A stretch of DNA of 64,000 bases from Haliotis asinina (GCF_037392515.1 NC_090290.1:23457753-23521752); one strand, 5' to 3'; counted from the first letter of the stretch, positions 11,221 through 22,560 are shown. Notes: generated by a model not told the origin, from the letters alone. Numbers and translations: made by a program.

Positions 11221-11604
11221 CAGTCTAAGTAAACTTAGTCTCAGTGTATTTCGTTACACTCCACAACTGAGTCTGACAAAACCTAGTAGAAGGTCGCGTC
11301 AGGTAACCATTGAGCAACCAATGACCGTCCAATCAAATGCGAGACGGTTGTCACGGTTGTACGTACGCCGTGTGCATCACCCAGAAACGAGCGTACGCTA
11401 AATAGCATTCGGAATCGTTCGGGTACGAACCTTTTTGAGATAAAAACTTCAAAAGGTATGTGCGAATGTCCACATTTGTGATTTGGTAAGCTCTGTTCTG
11501 ATTGGTCAATCTCAAAGGTTACCTGACGCGACCTCCCATAAGGTTTTGTTAGACTCGGTAGTGGAGTGTAACGAAAAGTACTGAGGATAAGTTTACTTAG
11601 ACTG
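11221..11604. mobile_element. MITE with about 88-bp TIRs and 10-bp target duplication
   Basis: The element begins CAGTCTAAGTAAACTTAGTC and ends in its inverse, CTTAGACTG. The arms match for about 88 bp at roughly 85%, ending near GGTCGCGTCAGGTAACC. The flanks GTTATCGCTG at 11211-11220 and 11605-11614 are an exact 10-bp duplication. The internal 200 bp is non-coding. The 10-bp duplication fits the MULE range, but the superfamily is not established. Confidence 0.85.
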
Positions 11605-11830
11605 GTTATCGCTGGGGTCCGTTTTCTCCGTATCCCATTTCAACCTATAGGTGTGAAGTAATGCTGGTCTCAGACGGTCTCCCTGGCGAAGCCCAAGAGT
11701 GCTAGTAAATGCAATTTCAAAATGTAGAATAATAAAATGCCATTTTAATTTGGTAATGGCGAACAGGGATAGGAACGGTAAATGAATCTTCGTACACAGG
11801 ACTTCAGTGTGCCATTCCCATTCTTTTGAG

Positions 11831-12076
11831 GACCCGCGTAGATCCGGGTCAGAAAATATCTTCAGCAGCCCTTGCTTGCCGTAAGATTTGACTATAACGG
11901 ATCGGGTGGACAGGCTCACTGACGTGGCTGACATATTATGTTAATCGTACCCGAGTGATCGATGCTCATGTTGTTGATCACTGGATTGTCTGGTCCAGAC
12001 TCGATTATTTACAGACCGTCGCAACACTGCTGGAATATTGCTGAGTGCGGCGTAAAACTAAGTTCACTCACTCACC
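11831..12076 (+). mobile_element. SINE family 1 copy, full length
   Basis: Runs from GATCCGGGTCAGAAAATATC through TGATCACTGGATTGTCTGG and TCCAGACTCGATTATTTAC to GAGTGCGGCGTAAAACTAAG and (ACTC)n. Confidence 0.8.
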
Positions 12077-13684
12077 ATTCTGTGCAAACATTACTGAAGG
12101 GTTTTACTTAATTTTAATGTGCCATTACGACTGCATTTCAAATGTTCACACACTAACCGATACATGTGAATATCGTTTCATTAAACGGTTGTGACTACAA
12201 ATATACCCGACAATACGATGAAGATAAGCTTGCAATTAGTGTTCATCTCCTGGGTATGCAACTATTCCTTTTGCTTAAAACCTCTATACATTTCGTATTT
12301 GGAAACTGAGCACCCACTTCCGTTCTAAGCGGCGTTAGGGACACGGAAATAGGGGTTCGAATTTGAAATAAAACACAATCAATGTGTACTATATATTCTA
12401 ACATTAAAGCAGTCGAGAACATTAGAAAATAGATTAAACCACAGCACAATCTTAAAATACCAAAACATAGTTACACTAGTTAAGATTATAAAACATTACA
12501 GTGATTATTAATTTTCTTTAAGAACGTGTTGTAATAAATTCATAATGTTAAATATGTAATAATTATCAGAAAACATCCAATATTTATTACACTTACCTTA
12601 CGAGTCCCTGCTTGGCTTAAACCTGTTACCGTGTCTGCGCTTGAGTGATACAACACAGAAATGCCTCTTGTCTAGCTGACATAGATCTATACTGAATATG
12701 CGGAAACATGGCGATCCCACAAACTTGGGACCGACTAAAAGCCCCGGATGATAAAGTTTGTCTTTAATCTATGGTGACCGTGTGATTCTGGACATTGTGG
12801 CCACCCATTCCTACATTTCTAGATACAGTGGACGTTGTCTACGGCGGACGTCCTCAGCAACAACCATTTTATTCTACTTGGAGGTAATAGGGAGTTTGTA
12901 AGAGGCTATCAGCTTGAATTACAGGAGACGAACAATAACACACACACAGTTTTCAGTATAACTGTTTTGACCAATGTACAATTTATTTTTTCATGTTTTT
13001 TAACAATAAAAACGTTTTGGTGTTTTTGATGACATATCCACTAACCATCCTCCTGTCTCTAAGATCAAAATCGTCATTCCAGTGGAATATTGGTAAAAGT
13101 GCTATAAAATCTCGCTCGTGATGTCTTGTTTCTTGCTACATGTACAAGACAGTTGGTAAACCAATAATGAACAGGAAAACAAGCAAAAAGTCAGCTCTCA
13201 CAACAATTTGTCTAAATGCGGCACAATCATATGACTAAACTGAGCTTGTCTGCAATATTATTTCAGGTTTTTTGCATTCCAACTATACGACGTGGTCTAT
13301 AAATAGTTCAGTCGGAACCAGCCAATCAAGTGATCGACAACATAAGCATCGACCAACACAGTTCGCATAGGACGATATGTGTGAACCATGTTGCTGAAAA
13401 CCAAACCCAACCCGGAACTTCACGTTTCCGATAATGTTTCTGCGCATGCGTGCAAGTGAGCTGAGTTAACTGATTCCTTTTGCCATCCCTGAAAGTCATT
13501 TCCAAGAAATGAAAGTGGGAGTATGGAAATATCCAGAGTATCTATTTCTGTGTTGATCTGTTCTTCCGGGTGTGTCATGGTGTGTCCGGGTGTGTGTCCT
13601 ATTTCTTGTAAATTGTCACGATGAAGGATCTGCATGTGCATCATATCGCATCATGCACGCGATACCATCAAAACGGTTAGACGG
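12077..13684. other. AT-rich spacer, no recognised feature
   Basis: I see no exon-like frame, array or element ends. Short frames on both strands lack domain features. Confidence 0.3.
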
Positions 13685-13985
13685 AGTCTTGTTCTTAATG
13701 CTACAACTCTCTTATGTTTACACTGAAGCATAGGAGTCGCGCTATACAGATGCATCGATATATGGAACTGATTCTGGACCTAGATAGAGCTAAGATAATC
13801 ATAAGATATAATCATAAGTCGGCACTTACGACTATCTTAGCGCTAAGAGAGAGTCTAGGCCTGGGGACCCATTTAACAAAGCCATTGTAGCGCTTATTAA
13901 GGTGATCATAACATCAAAACGCTGAAGGCAGTCGTAGTGCTACTATCCCTTTGGGAAACAGGCCCCAGGGACCCGTTCACAAAAG
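13685..13985. mobile_element. Composite foldback MITE region
   Basis: Nested inverted repeats: CTAAGATAATCATAAG opposite CTTACGACTATCTTAG around 13790-13842, then a second foldback at about 13856-13971 with arms around GGCCTGGGGACCC and GGCCCCAGGGACCC. The family resembles the element at 9457 and the hairpin at 28366. Confidence 0.55.
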
Positions 13986-13989
13986 GATT

Positions 13990-15736
13990 TCTGCGAGACA
14001 AATCTCGTTCGTCTACATTTAAGCAAGCCCCCATCTCCCCACTCCCGCACACACACCTTGTCCTGAAAGTTAATTAGACGACCCTTGAAAATGAGTGAAA
14101 CTGAAGTGTGGAGGGAATGCTACTGTCATCGTATACCGACAGTGTGGTACATTACTAGCCGAAACAATAACAGCATTTTCCAGCCTCGATTATATACAGG
14201 TAGCTAGCTAACAAGAAAGTGCTGATTAGTTTGACGTTAAACGAAACCGCATATCCGTCCGGATAACCATGTTGTAGTCAGCACAAGTGACCCATGAGTT
14301 GTCAGAACATACCATATATGGATGACTGATAACGTCACTTCCGTTACTCCATTTCGCGACACACACTCCGGCGTAGACTAACAGCTAGTCTCTGAAATGA
14401 ACACATTTCACTGAAATAACGTCCATAGTGAAAAATAAATAATCTAATGAAATGGAGTCCTGAGACTTTCTTCATTTTCAGAGACTAAACAAATCTGCAG
14501 AGCGATAATTTCTTGGAATTTGTCAACACGTGCAAAGATTCTTATCACCCATTACTGACACGCCACTGAAGGTGTACATGTGACAGGACTCTTTATTGCC
14601 CCCAACATCACCCTACCCTGAAGCTATGGAAATCTAGACTTCAGGGTCTGTACGACAGACTAACTCCGGCGCAGCGTATACCTTCACTGCCACAGGCTAA
14701 TTTGCATATCACGTGACCGGACTTTTCTCTTGTTTGTAAACAAATGCGCATATTCATAAATAAGATGAGACTGACATATCGGAAGCGATACTACGAGTTT
14801 TTTTTATTGTTTTACACTGTTACGAAAATGTTCTTCTGCAACTGCGTCAGTAGGGTTTATGCCAATACATACTTATTTTTCAAACCGACTTCATCCTTTG
14901 CTCCCCATCAGGCTTCGATGACAGCACATGGAGCCGTGTCACCCATGTAAACAAAGGATCGCTGCGCAAATAATAGTGCTGCGAAATAGTGTTACACGTT
15001 TTAGGATAGTTTCTCTGTGAAACTAGACCATTTCAACAACGATGTTTAATTTGATGTGTAGACTCATAAAAAATAAAGAAGTTAAGAAATTGTATACATA
15101 GTATTAGAAAGACTGTGTAAGATGTGAGAAATCGTCACATACATCTTTCTGGCCTGTGGCAGAGATACTATGCTGGCTGACCGCATGGAACCCCGCCACG
15201 TTGAGTTCACGGTGGCATTGTCACTGTGCCACAGAAATACCGCTGTATTAAATGTTCAGCTTGTAACAACACAATATCTGGGCAGCAGGCTGGGGATGTT
15301 TCTTGCAAAGTTGTTAGACACGTTTTGAAACACATGTCCATAAGGGCTTCGTTTATCAACTCACTTAAATACAGATGCTAAAAAATATAAACAATGGATC
15401 AGAAAGTGTTTATATTCATTTCCGAATTTTCATCATGAAGTGCAAAATTCTGTGAAAAGAACAGGATTCCTTAAAAGCATTTTTAAAAATACGATTGTTC
15501 CTTTATTAAAGATAGCGGGCAAGTAATTTCTTGCAGAATTCTGTTACATCACTGATGATTCATGTACTTAAGTTGTTGAGTTGCTACAGAGTGATGACAA
15601 GGCGTTGTTAAGTTCCGGAAGAGTCAAGGACGCATTCATGGCGTGGCGTTTCATGGGATATTTCCTACTGATGAATAAGCTGAAAGCAGGCAAGGTAATA
15701 CACGTATCGTGTATTCTCACATGTAACACTACCAAT
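13990..15736. other. Spacer, no recognised feature
   Basis: AT-rich with scattered short frames. I see no domain, TIR pair or tandem array. Confidence 0.3.
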
Positions 15737-16070
15737 AATACGTTGGTTGGTTGGTTGGTTGTTTAGTTCTATGGCGGTCTGTAAACATTTGAGTCTGGGC
15801 CAGGCAATCCAATGATCAAAAGTATTAGCATTGTTCTATGCAAATGGGATATGATTACATGTGTCAAAGTTAGCTGACCACCCGACAGTCTAAGAAAACT
15901 TAGTCTCAGTATTATTCGTTACACTCCTCTACTCACCGCAGGAGTGGAATGAATAATACTGAGACTACTTAGACTGGACCACCCGATGGCCCCTTAGGAC
16001 AAGCATGGGTATCTGAAGACAAATTCGAACTAAGCCGGATGTTCAGGCGTTACCATCAATACGTGATGAC
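15737..16070 (-). mobile_element. SINE family 1 copy split by a MITE
   Basis: The reverse complement of the family is recognisable on both sides of the MITE at 15886-15976. The near end carries a (TTGG)4 run instead of the usual (GAGT)n. Confidence 0.7.
15886..15976. mobile_element. Short CAGTCTAAG MITE with 10-bp target duplication
   Basis: A 91-bp internally deleted relative of the 11221 element: starts CAGTCTAAG, ends CTTAGACTG, with arms pairing almost throughout. It is flanked by exact 10-bp duplications GACCACCCGA at 15876-15885 and 15977-15986. The target is a SINE body, so the MITE is the younger insertion. Confidence 0.85.
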
Positions 16071-16127
16071 ATGTGGTCCCGTCCATAGTGTGGCCAAGAA
16101 TCAGATCAAGGAGCAGGATCATAGCAT

Positions 16128-16262
16128 ACAGCTAGGGCGCTGGGATAGCCTAGTAGGTAAAGTGTCCACATGGTGAAGACCCGCGTTCGATTCCCGACAT
16201 GAGTACAATGTATGAAGCAATTGCGGCGATGTGTGGTCCTGTGGTATCAAATTCTTGGATGG
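16128..16262 (+). mobile_element. tRNA-derived SINE with a different body
   Basis: The head GGGATAGCCTAGTAGGTAAA (box A) and GCGTTCGATTCCCGAC (box B) resembles family 2. After AGTACAATGTATGAAGC the sequence is unlike the family 2 body, so this is a variant or another family. Confidence 0.55.
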
Positions 16263-16679
16263 GTGACCTTGTTTGATAGCTTGACACCTGGGAGTTTCGA
16301 TAATTCTGCCCCACAACGAAACGAATATTTGAGCATAAAGCTTTGAGCATAAAGACTGGAAAGGCTTGTTGTAAATTAAAAATTCAGCATTAATATTGCT
16401 GAAACCAATCAGATGACCAAATGGTGCCTTTTATTATTCAGCAACGTAGCATTTTCAGTTTGGGGTCTCTAAATAAACACCCGTTACTTCACGGCCTGTC
16501 GGCTTAATGTTGGGAGGTCCCGAAGTAAACCCTGGGAAGCGGTCTTACTAACGAAAAGTAAAACCTGGGAAGCGGTGTTACTAACGAAAAGTAAAACAAA
16601 AACCTCTAATGCGGTTATTCAGGGAAAACAAAAGATGACCTAATATATAGTGAGAAGCACACTTTAGGTTTATATTTAG

Positions 16680-17160
16680 GAAAGGGTGTACTGAGGATGG
16701 AGGGAGGTATGGATGATGAATGGGTGTAGGGAGGGTGGAATGGAGGATTGAGGGAGGTAGGGATGATGGGGGAAAGTTGGGAGGATGGTATGGAGGTAGG
16801 GAGGATGGAAGGGATGTAGAGAAGATGGAGGGAGGTGGGGATGATGCATGGTTGCCGGGAGGGTAGGAAGGACTGAGGTAGGTAGGAGTGTGGTATGGTG
16901 GTATGTAGGTACGGACAATGCAGAGTGGTAAGGCGGATTGAGCTAGAGGGAGAGGTAGAGGTAGGGAGAGTGGGAGGGAAGAAGGTGGGAAGGAGGTAGG
17001 GAGGGTGGTCTGGAGGTAAGGATGATGGAAGGAGGTAGGGTGGATGGAGGGAGGTAGAGAGGATGGATGGAAGTAAGGATAATGATGAAAACTGATGGGT
17101 TGTTAATGTACGTAAGATGGGGCAAGTAGGGAGAATGAAAAAAGTCTATTATGGGACGGG
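16680..17160. repeat. Polypurine GGAGGTAGGGATGATGGA degenerate tandem array
   Basis: About 480 bp with nearly all purines on the plus strand, in degenerate units of GGAGG(T)AGG and GATGGA. Open frames on the minus strand here (Pro/Ser/His/Leu only) are artefacts of the repeat. Confidence 0.8.
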
Positions 17161-17639
17161 AGGATGGTCTGGTGCTACCCGTGCGAGGCTGACCGTGTTA
17201 TATTATCTGGATGGCAAGGTTATCCCGCTGTATATTTCTGTTGATTTGCCCTTTTTCTGAGTCGCTCACTCATGATGTTGCGTTAGACACGTATCTTGTT
17301 CCAATCTTCCCTACAGGGTACTCTACTGTCACGATGACACTAAACCTAACACATATCTCACAGTCTGAACGAAAATATGACAAAAGCCTTGTCATTGTTA
17401 CTCGCTTGCGAAAAAATTGCACTTTTGATATTACCTCGACTCCATCTAACGAATTCGTAGGATTGTACGTTTTCTCAATGTTTCATTCTTGATATCAAAT
17501 AGTGCCTGGCAGGGTGATGCACAAACATGTCAAATGTTATTTTGTGTCAAATTAATATTTCACATCTTATAATTCTTCTGTAAAGCACCTCTCGAGTGCT
17601 CTTTGAGCATCATACATAATTACTTATTACTGCCCTATC

Positions 17640-18136
17640 CTGTGGACCATGACATTTAGAAGTAATGACCATTACAAATCTTGCTGAGCACTGAACAGCA
17701 GGCAACAAACAATGAATGGTATAGCTTTCAGTTAATAGGTAAAGGGTGCATAATACTGGAGAAGATTCACAATGAATAGTGGCATTATATGGGCGTACAA
17801 TACCAGACAACAATGAATGGTGGCTTTCAGCTAATACTTTATTTGGGTATACAACACTACACAGAAATGAATGGTAGCCATCAGCTAATGGTTTTTTTTG
17901 GCCGTTCAGTGCTAGACAACAATGAATGGTGGCTTTCAACTAATGCTTAAAGAATGTGTCATTCTAATGACTACCCATAATAAGCGACAGTTTTCAATGA
18001 ATGTTTATTCAATGTACAATACTGTCAACTAACTAAAATGAACGATTGCTTTAAGGCAATGTATGGTGAGTGTACAATACTGTAGGCTACCTATATTATG
18101 CACTACGGTTTCAGCTAATGTTCAATGACTGCAAAA
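17640..18136. repeat. Degenerate satellite, units of about 55-70 bp
   Basis: At least seven units contain AATGAATGGTGGCTTTCAGC and CTAATGCTT variants (near 17712, 17771, 17813, 17867, 17922, 17995 and 18057). The array is cut by the Tc1 element and seems to resume at about 19590-19625 (GATGAATAGTGGCTCTCAGC). Confidence 0.6.
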
Positions 18137-18138
18137 TA

Positions 18139-19525
18139 TACTGTATCAAAAAAGAAACTTCACAAAATGTAATTTTTAAAAATAACGAATAATGTTTCTC
18201 TGATGATACATCTATGTATCCGAAATGGGATCCCTATCTTTCAACTCCAGAAAAACCTTAGTAAAACCCACTCAAACCCATCAATTAGTCGTGCAAATGA
18301 CGTTAGTGCCAAATCAGGTTGTGCACGTGCAGTCGATCACATGATCTTCGCATCGAAGTTTTCTTTATTTGCACATGTTTGCATTGGCCTCAAGAATAAA
18401 AAATACCACCTTTAAACCACAGCTCTAATGGTACTTTAAATGCCACGATTGTCAAATGTGCAACGTGAACGAGCCGTTGGCATGTTGCAAGCGGGAAAAT
18501 CAGTCAATGACTTCGCAAGAGCAATGGGGTGCGAGGTCGTCTACAAGAAACTGGCACCACTTCTGAACGCCCAATGTGTGACGTCACGAGCAGGAGACCG
18601 TCAAATCATCCTACGTCATCCTCGGCTACACGAACCGGGGCTGATATGTTTAGAGGTCGATTGCCTTCACAGACCATTCGAAATCGGTTGCGGGATGCCA
18701 ATCTCCATTCTCGACGTCCATATTGTGGGCCAATATTGACGCCGTTTGAGGGCCTAACGTCACCTCCGATGGACCCAGAGAGACTGGAATCGAGTCGTGT
18801 TTAGCGATGAATCCAGGTTTAGCCTCAGATTCGCGGACGGCAGGCATAGAGTCTGGAGACGACGTCATGAACGGAAGTTTCTTGGTGTGGGGTGCTTTCG
18901 GTGGGAACAACCGTTCCCGACTTCTGATCATCCGTGGAAACCTCACAGCTGCTGCTTACCTCGTCCCGGTGCTCACCCCTGAACTCGTTCCTTTCATGGC
19001 GACTCATGGCCCAAGTCTGCAGTTCCAGCACGATAATGCTCGGCCGCATACCGCGATGTTGACACGAAATATCCTTCAAAACGCTTTGAATCAAGGTCAT
19101 GGACTGGCCATCGAGGTCCCCTGACCTTATTCCAATAGAAGACGTTTGGGATGCACTGTGGAGAAGGCTTCGTGGTCTTAGGAAAATTTGCAGGAACTTG
19201 GCGCTGCCTCGCAAAAGCAATGGCGCACGTGTTCACAAGCATCAGGCAGTCGATGAGGAGACGGTGTTTGGCAGTGGTGAATGCGCGTGGCGGCCATACA
19301 CAATACTGAACTGAGAAATTTCGAATTTTACTCTTGTGACTTGACATTCTGTATACCCATGTTTTGGAACGGCGGTGTAGCCTAATGGCACTGTGGCACT
19401 GTCAGCGTATCGAATACATCACACAGTTCGCAACAGTGAAATAATAACAATTTATCCATTTAACCATCTCTATTCTTTTATAGTGACATGAAGAAAGAAA
19501 GTGAGGTTTCTTTTTTGACTCAGTA
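18139..19525 (+). mobile_element. Tc1/mariner element with TIRs and TA duplication
   Basis: Left TIR TACTGTATCAAAAAAGAAAC from 18139 and right TIR (inverse) TACTGAGTCAAAAAAGAAAC ending at 19525 match at 22 of 25 positions. Both ends are flanked by TA (18137-18138 and 19526-19527). The 1387-bp span fits a Tc1 element and contains a broken transposase. Confidence 0.88.
18440..19314 (+). pseudogene. Tc1-family transposase, frameshifted
   Basis: The N-terminus (MPRLSNVQRERAVGMLQAGK) is the helix-turn-helix start typical of this Tc1 subfamily. Later parts appear in different frames: QTIRNRLRDANLHSRRPY, FSDESRF (first catalytic Asp), LVWGAFGGNNRS, QHDNARPHTA (second Asp) and DWPSRSPDLIPIEDVWDAL (catalytic Glu). 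All three catalytic acids survive, but several frameshifts and a deletion in the DNA-binding half make it inactive. Confidence 0.85.
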
Positions 19526-19639
19526 TATAATTGGTTCCCTACTATGAACCTTGGCTTCCAGCCAAAGCGTAATGATTTTACAGTAAAGTAGGATGCCCAT
19601 CCACGATGAATAGTGGCTCTCAGCCTGTCTTTCCAAGGA

Positions 19640-20544
19640 GCTACAGCCAAATAAACAAAACAAGTACTGCTCACGCTGTAAGGATATATTTATCAATTAA
19701 TAAAGAGTATATTTACATCTTAAATAAACAACATCCAACGCCTCCTCACAGCCGTCCCTTTCCACCCATTACATGTACAAAAGCATTCATTAACATATTT
19801 TACAATGTATGTTTTTGGTTGGGCACAACAATAATGGAACATGCATGATCATATGATGATGTGAAAGTGTAGGAATAGGAACTAAAGCTCATCCTGTAAG
19901 TCAGTTGAACAGGATAGGAGATGTACCACAGAAGGAAGGTACACACAATAATCAACGAGTAGCACATGGCAGGGAGAGTAAAATATGCAGGATGACTGTT
20001 TGGATTTTCAGATTTACCATCTTTATTTCCACAGTTTACATAGTACATATACATTCAAATAAGTGTGGGAATGAGTGTACGTGTGTATGTACTAGGTACA
20101 CACTTAATTTACGTGGTACATGTATAGTATATTCAAATAAGTGTAAGAATAAGTGTGTGTGTACTTAATACACTTTACCAATCCCTGTCACAAAGCGAAT
20201 AAACATCTTTGAATATGTTTTCTGACATAACATTTTATATAAATAGATTATGGAAAGATGACCAGAAGATAAAGAAATCGCTATTGCTGCATGTAAAAGA
20301 AGCATAATTTGTATTTTGTGATTCCACAGTATTTTGACATCTCCCTTAAAACATCTTTGAGATTTGGAACTTGTGTTTCATTTCTTGTGTGTATATTACC
20401 TATTTTGATTGTTTATATAATGGAACAGGATAGCAGAAAGAACAAAACACGAGAGAGTACGATAGTAGTGAGAACTGAAATACAGTTCGGTTCAGAAAAG
20501 TGTACTACTGTACATGGCACAGGAAAATATGGTAGAGCAGATCG
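19640..20544. other. AT-rich spacer, no recognised feature
   Basis: Contains short GTGTGTAC/CATTCAAATAAGTGT duplications near 20050-20160 but no gene or element ends. Confidence 0.3.
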
Positions 20545-20755
20545 TTGAGAGTGTTTAGTTTTACGCCGCACTCAGCAGTATTACAGTCTGGATCAGACAA
20601 TCCAGTGATCAACAGCATGAGCATCGATCTGCGAAACTGGGAACTGATGTATCAACCAAGCAAGCGAGTCTGACCAAACAATCCCATTTGTCGCCTCTTA
20701 CGACAAGCATGAGGCACTGAAGATTCTATTCTGTACCTTCAGGGAGCAGGGTAGA
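20545..20755 (-). mobile_element. SINE family 1 copy
   Basis: Plus strand starts TTTAGTTTTACGCCGCACTC and runs through CAGACAATCCAGTGATCAAC to a diverged head near 20750. Confidence 0.75.
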
Positions 20756-20805
20756 GAACAGTAGAGAATGAAAGAGGACAGGAAAAAAGCATGTGTCCTT
20801 GTACT

Positions 20806-21549
20806 TTAGCTACAATAGTTCAGGGCAAAAGTGTACTTTATCATACTATATATCGGGCAGAGCAAACTGCATGTCTTAATTATAGGACAGAAAGTTTTAA
20901 AAGAATTGGAATGTACACAGAAGGGTGAAATATGACAGAACACAGGATAGAGTGAGACCCTTTCTGCATGGACAAGGATAGAGTAAGACACTTGCTGCAT
21001 GGACAAGGATAGAGTGAGACCCTTTCTGCATGGACAAGGATAGAGTGAGACACTTGCTGCATGGACAAGGATAGAGTGAGACACTTGCTGCATGGACAAG
21101 GATAGAGTGAGACACTTGCTGCATGGACAAGGATAGAGTGAGACACTTTCTGCATGCACAAGGATAGAGTGAGACACTCGCTGCATGGACAAGGATAGAG
21201 TGAGACACTTTCTGCATGGACAAGGATAAAGTGAGACACTGCATGGACAAGGATAGAGTGAGACACTTTCTGCATGGACAAGGATAGAGTGAGACACTGC
21301 ATGGACAAGGATAGAGTGAGGCACTTGCTGCATGGACAAGGATAGAGTGAGACACTTGCTGCATGGACAAGGATAGAGTGAGACACTTGCTGCATGGACA
21401 AGGATAGAGTGAGACACTCGCTGCATGGACAAGGATAGAGTGAGACACTCGTTCGGCTCAGGATTTCGTTTAGGTGGGATAGGTGTCTTGGGAGTGTCTT
21501 GAAGGATGCATGCAGTTGGTACAGCTGGAGCTCCAATATAGGCTACAAG
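20806..21549 (-). CDS. Doubtful 3' exon reading through a 31-bp minisatellite
   Basis: A minus-strand frame starts with a plausible exon (LVAYIGAPAVPTACILQDTP, then Pro/Lys/Asn-rich to residue NE) after a CATCCCCAG acceptor at 21550. It then continues through the minisatellite to a stop at 20806-20808. The first 30-40 residues could be real. The repeat part is open in every minus frame, so its openness is no evidence of coding. Confidence 0.25.
   Translation of the reverse strand, partial: LVAYIGAPAVPTACILQDTPKTPIPPKRNPEPNECLTLSLSMQRVSHSILVHAASVSLYPCPCSKCLTLSLSMQQVPHSILVHAVSHSILVHAESVSLYPCPCSVSLYPCPCRKCLTLSLSMQRVSHSILVHAESVSLYPCPCSKCLTLSLSMQQVSHSILVHAASVSLYPCPCRKGLTLSLSMQQVSYSILVHAERVSLYPVFCHISPFCVHSNSFKTFCPIIKTCSLLCPIYSMIKYTFALNYCS
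20942..21450. repeat. 31-bp minisatellite
   Basis: About 16-17 head-to-tail units of GACAAGGATAGAGTGAGACA plus CTTGCTGCATG. Most are 31 bp; two are 25 bp through loss of TTGCTG or TTTCTG. Variants (CCCTTTCTG, ACTCGCTG, ATGCACAAGG) are interspersed. Confidence 0.93.
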
Positions 21550-21717
21550 CTGGGGATGTAGGACTGGCCTCAGAGGGTCAAGTCGGCGCGGGCACAGGAG
21601 ATGGACTGGTGTGTGATATAGTGAATATATCATTTTCATATTTTGCAATTAATAAAGAAAATAACACTTTTATTTCTTTTCATTTACATTGTCTGTATGC
21701 CTATAACCATAATATAC

Positions 21718-21980
21718 CTCTGGTCTCATCAGCTGAAAGTCTAGCCCTGAACTGGGCAGGCTGACAGACAGCTGGCAGACTGGCATCGTCACCCTGGGTC
21801 CACTGTAAGGGAGTGACTGGGCAGCAGGGGGCTGGGGGACAACACTCCGTTGGCTCAACTCAGATTGCATCGATACTGGTAGTGGGTGACCATGCAGCTG
21901 GTATCCAGATAGTGTTGTACATCTTGGCCCATCTCTGACCACCACTGCTGGCAGCCTTGGTGGCAATCGGATCACAGGAC
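21718..21980 (-). CDS. Possible exon of a proline-rich protein
   Basis: A 263-nt open segment on the minus strand lies between a TTGTTGGTAG acceptor and an AGAG/GTATAT donor. It encodes 87 residues rich in Pro, Val, Ser, Gln and Leu (for example LPPRLPAVVVRDGPRC). It ends in phase 0, compatible with the segment starting at 21549. I do not recognise a domain. It could be an exon, a decayed transposon gene or chance. Confidence 0.3.
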
Positions 21981-22500
21981 CTACCAACAAGCAATTCAAC
22001 ACATAACAGTTTCGACGGATTCAGGAGGTCATGCTTTTTTCAGTACAGCAGTGTTTATTCTGACTGTGATGAGTAGTTTTGAGTCACACAAACATTGTGA
22101 ATACCCATGATGACTAGTGAATAAGAAAGTTGTCTTCCAAAAGTTTTCGAAATGTATCGCAACTGTTCATGGAATTACATAGTAAAACGGGTTAGGCTTT
22201 AATTAAATACAGGCACTGTATAATGGTAAACTGAGTGACACCTGACTGTGATGACTCTAAAATGCATTTTGTGTGAGCACTGTTAGCAAACTGTGGCTTC
22301 AACTATAATTCACGGGGTAAACGTATCTAAGGATTTTTGCATTATTTTCTAATATAATGTAAGTTTGTGGGATATTTGCTAAGGGTACAGTTACAGAGGG
22401 TCGTGAACTTAGGTGTCTTTGATATTTAGCATATGCATGGTCCCAGGTAGCATGCCATCATCGGGCCGACGTCGGCTGATGGTCGACACCGTTGGCTAAT

Positions 22501-22560
22501 ATCGGCATCGTTGAACAGCGCTGAGCCGGCAGCGGGGCAGCGCTGTTCAACGATGCTGAT
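22501..22560. repeat. Perfect hairpin, 19-bp stem
   Basis: GCATCGTTGAACAGCGCTG (22505-22523) is exactly inverted at 22538-22556 across a 14-nt spacer. The pairing extends four more positions with one G-U pair. Confidence 0.9.

Noticed and set aside
16676..17125. Minus-strand frames rich in Pro, Ser, His and Leu
   Set aside because: Artefact of the polypurine tandem array.
20880..21536. Large overlapping minus-strand open frames over the 31-bp minisatellite
   Set aside because: The repeat unit has no stop in any minus frame, so long frames are expected without coding function. Only the upstream flank is kept as a doubtful exon.
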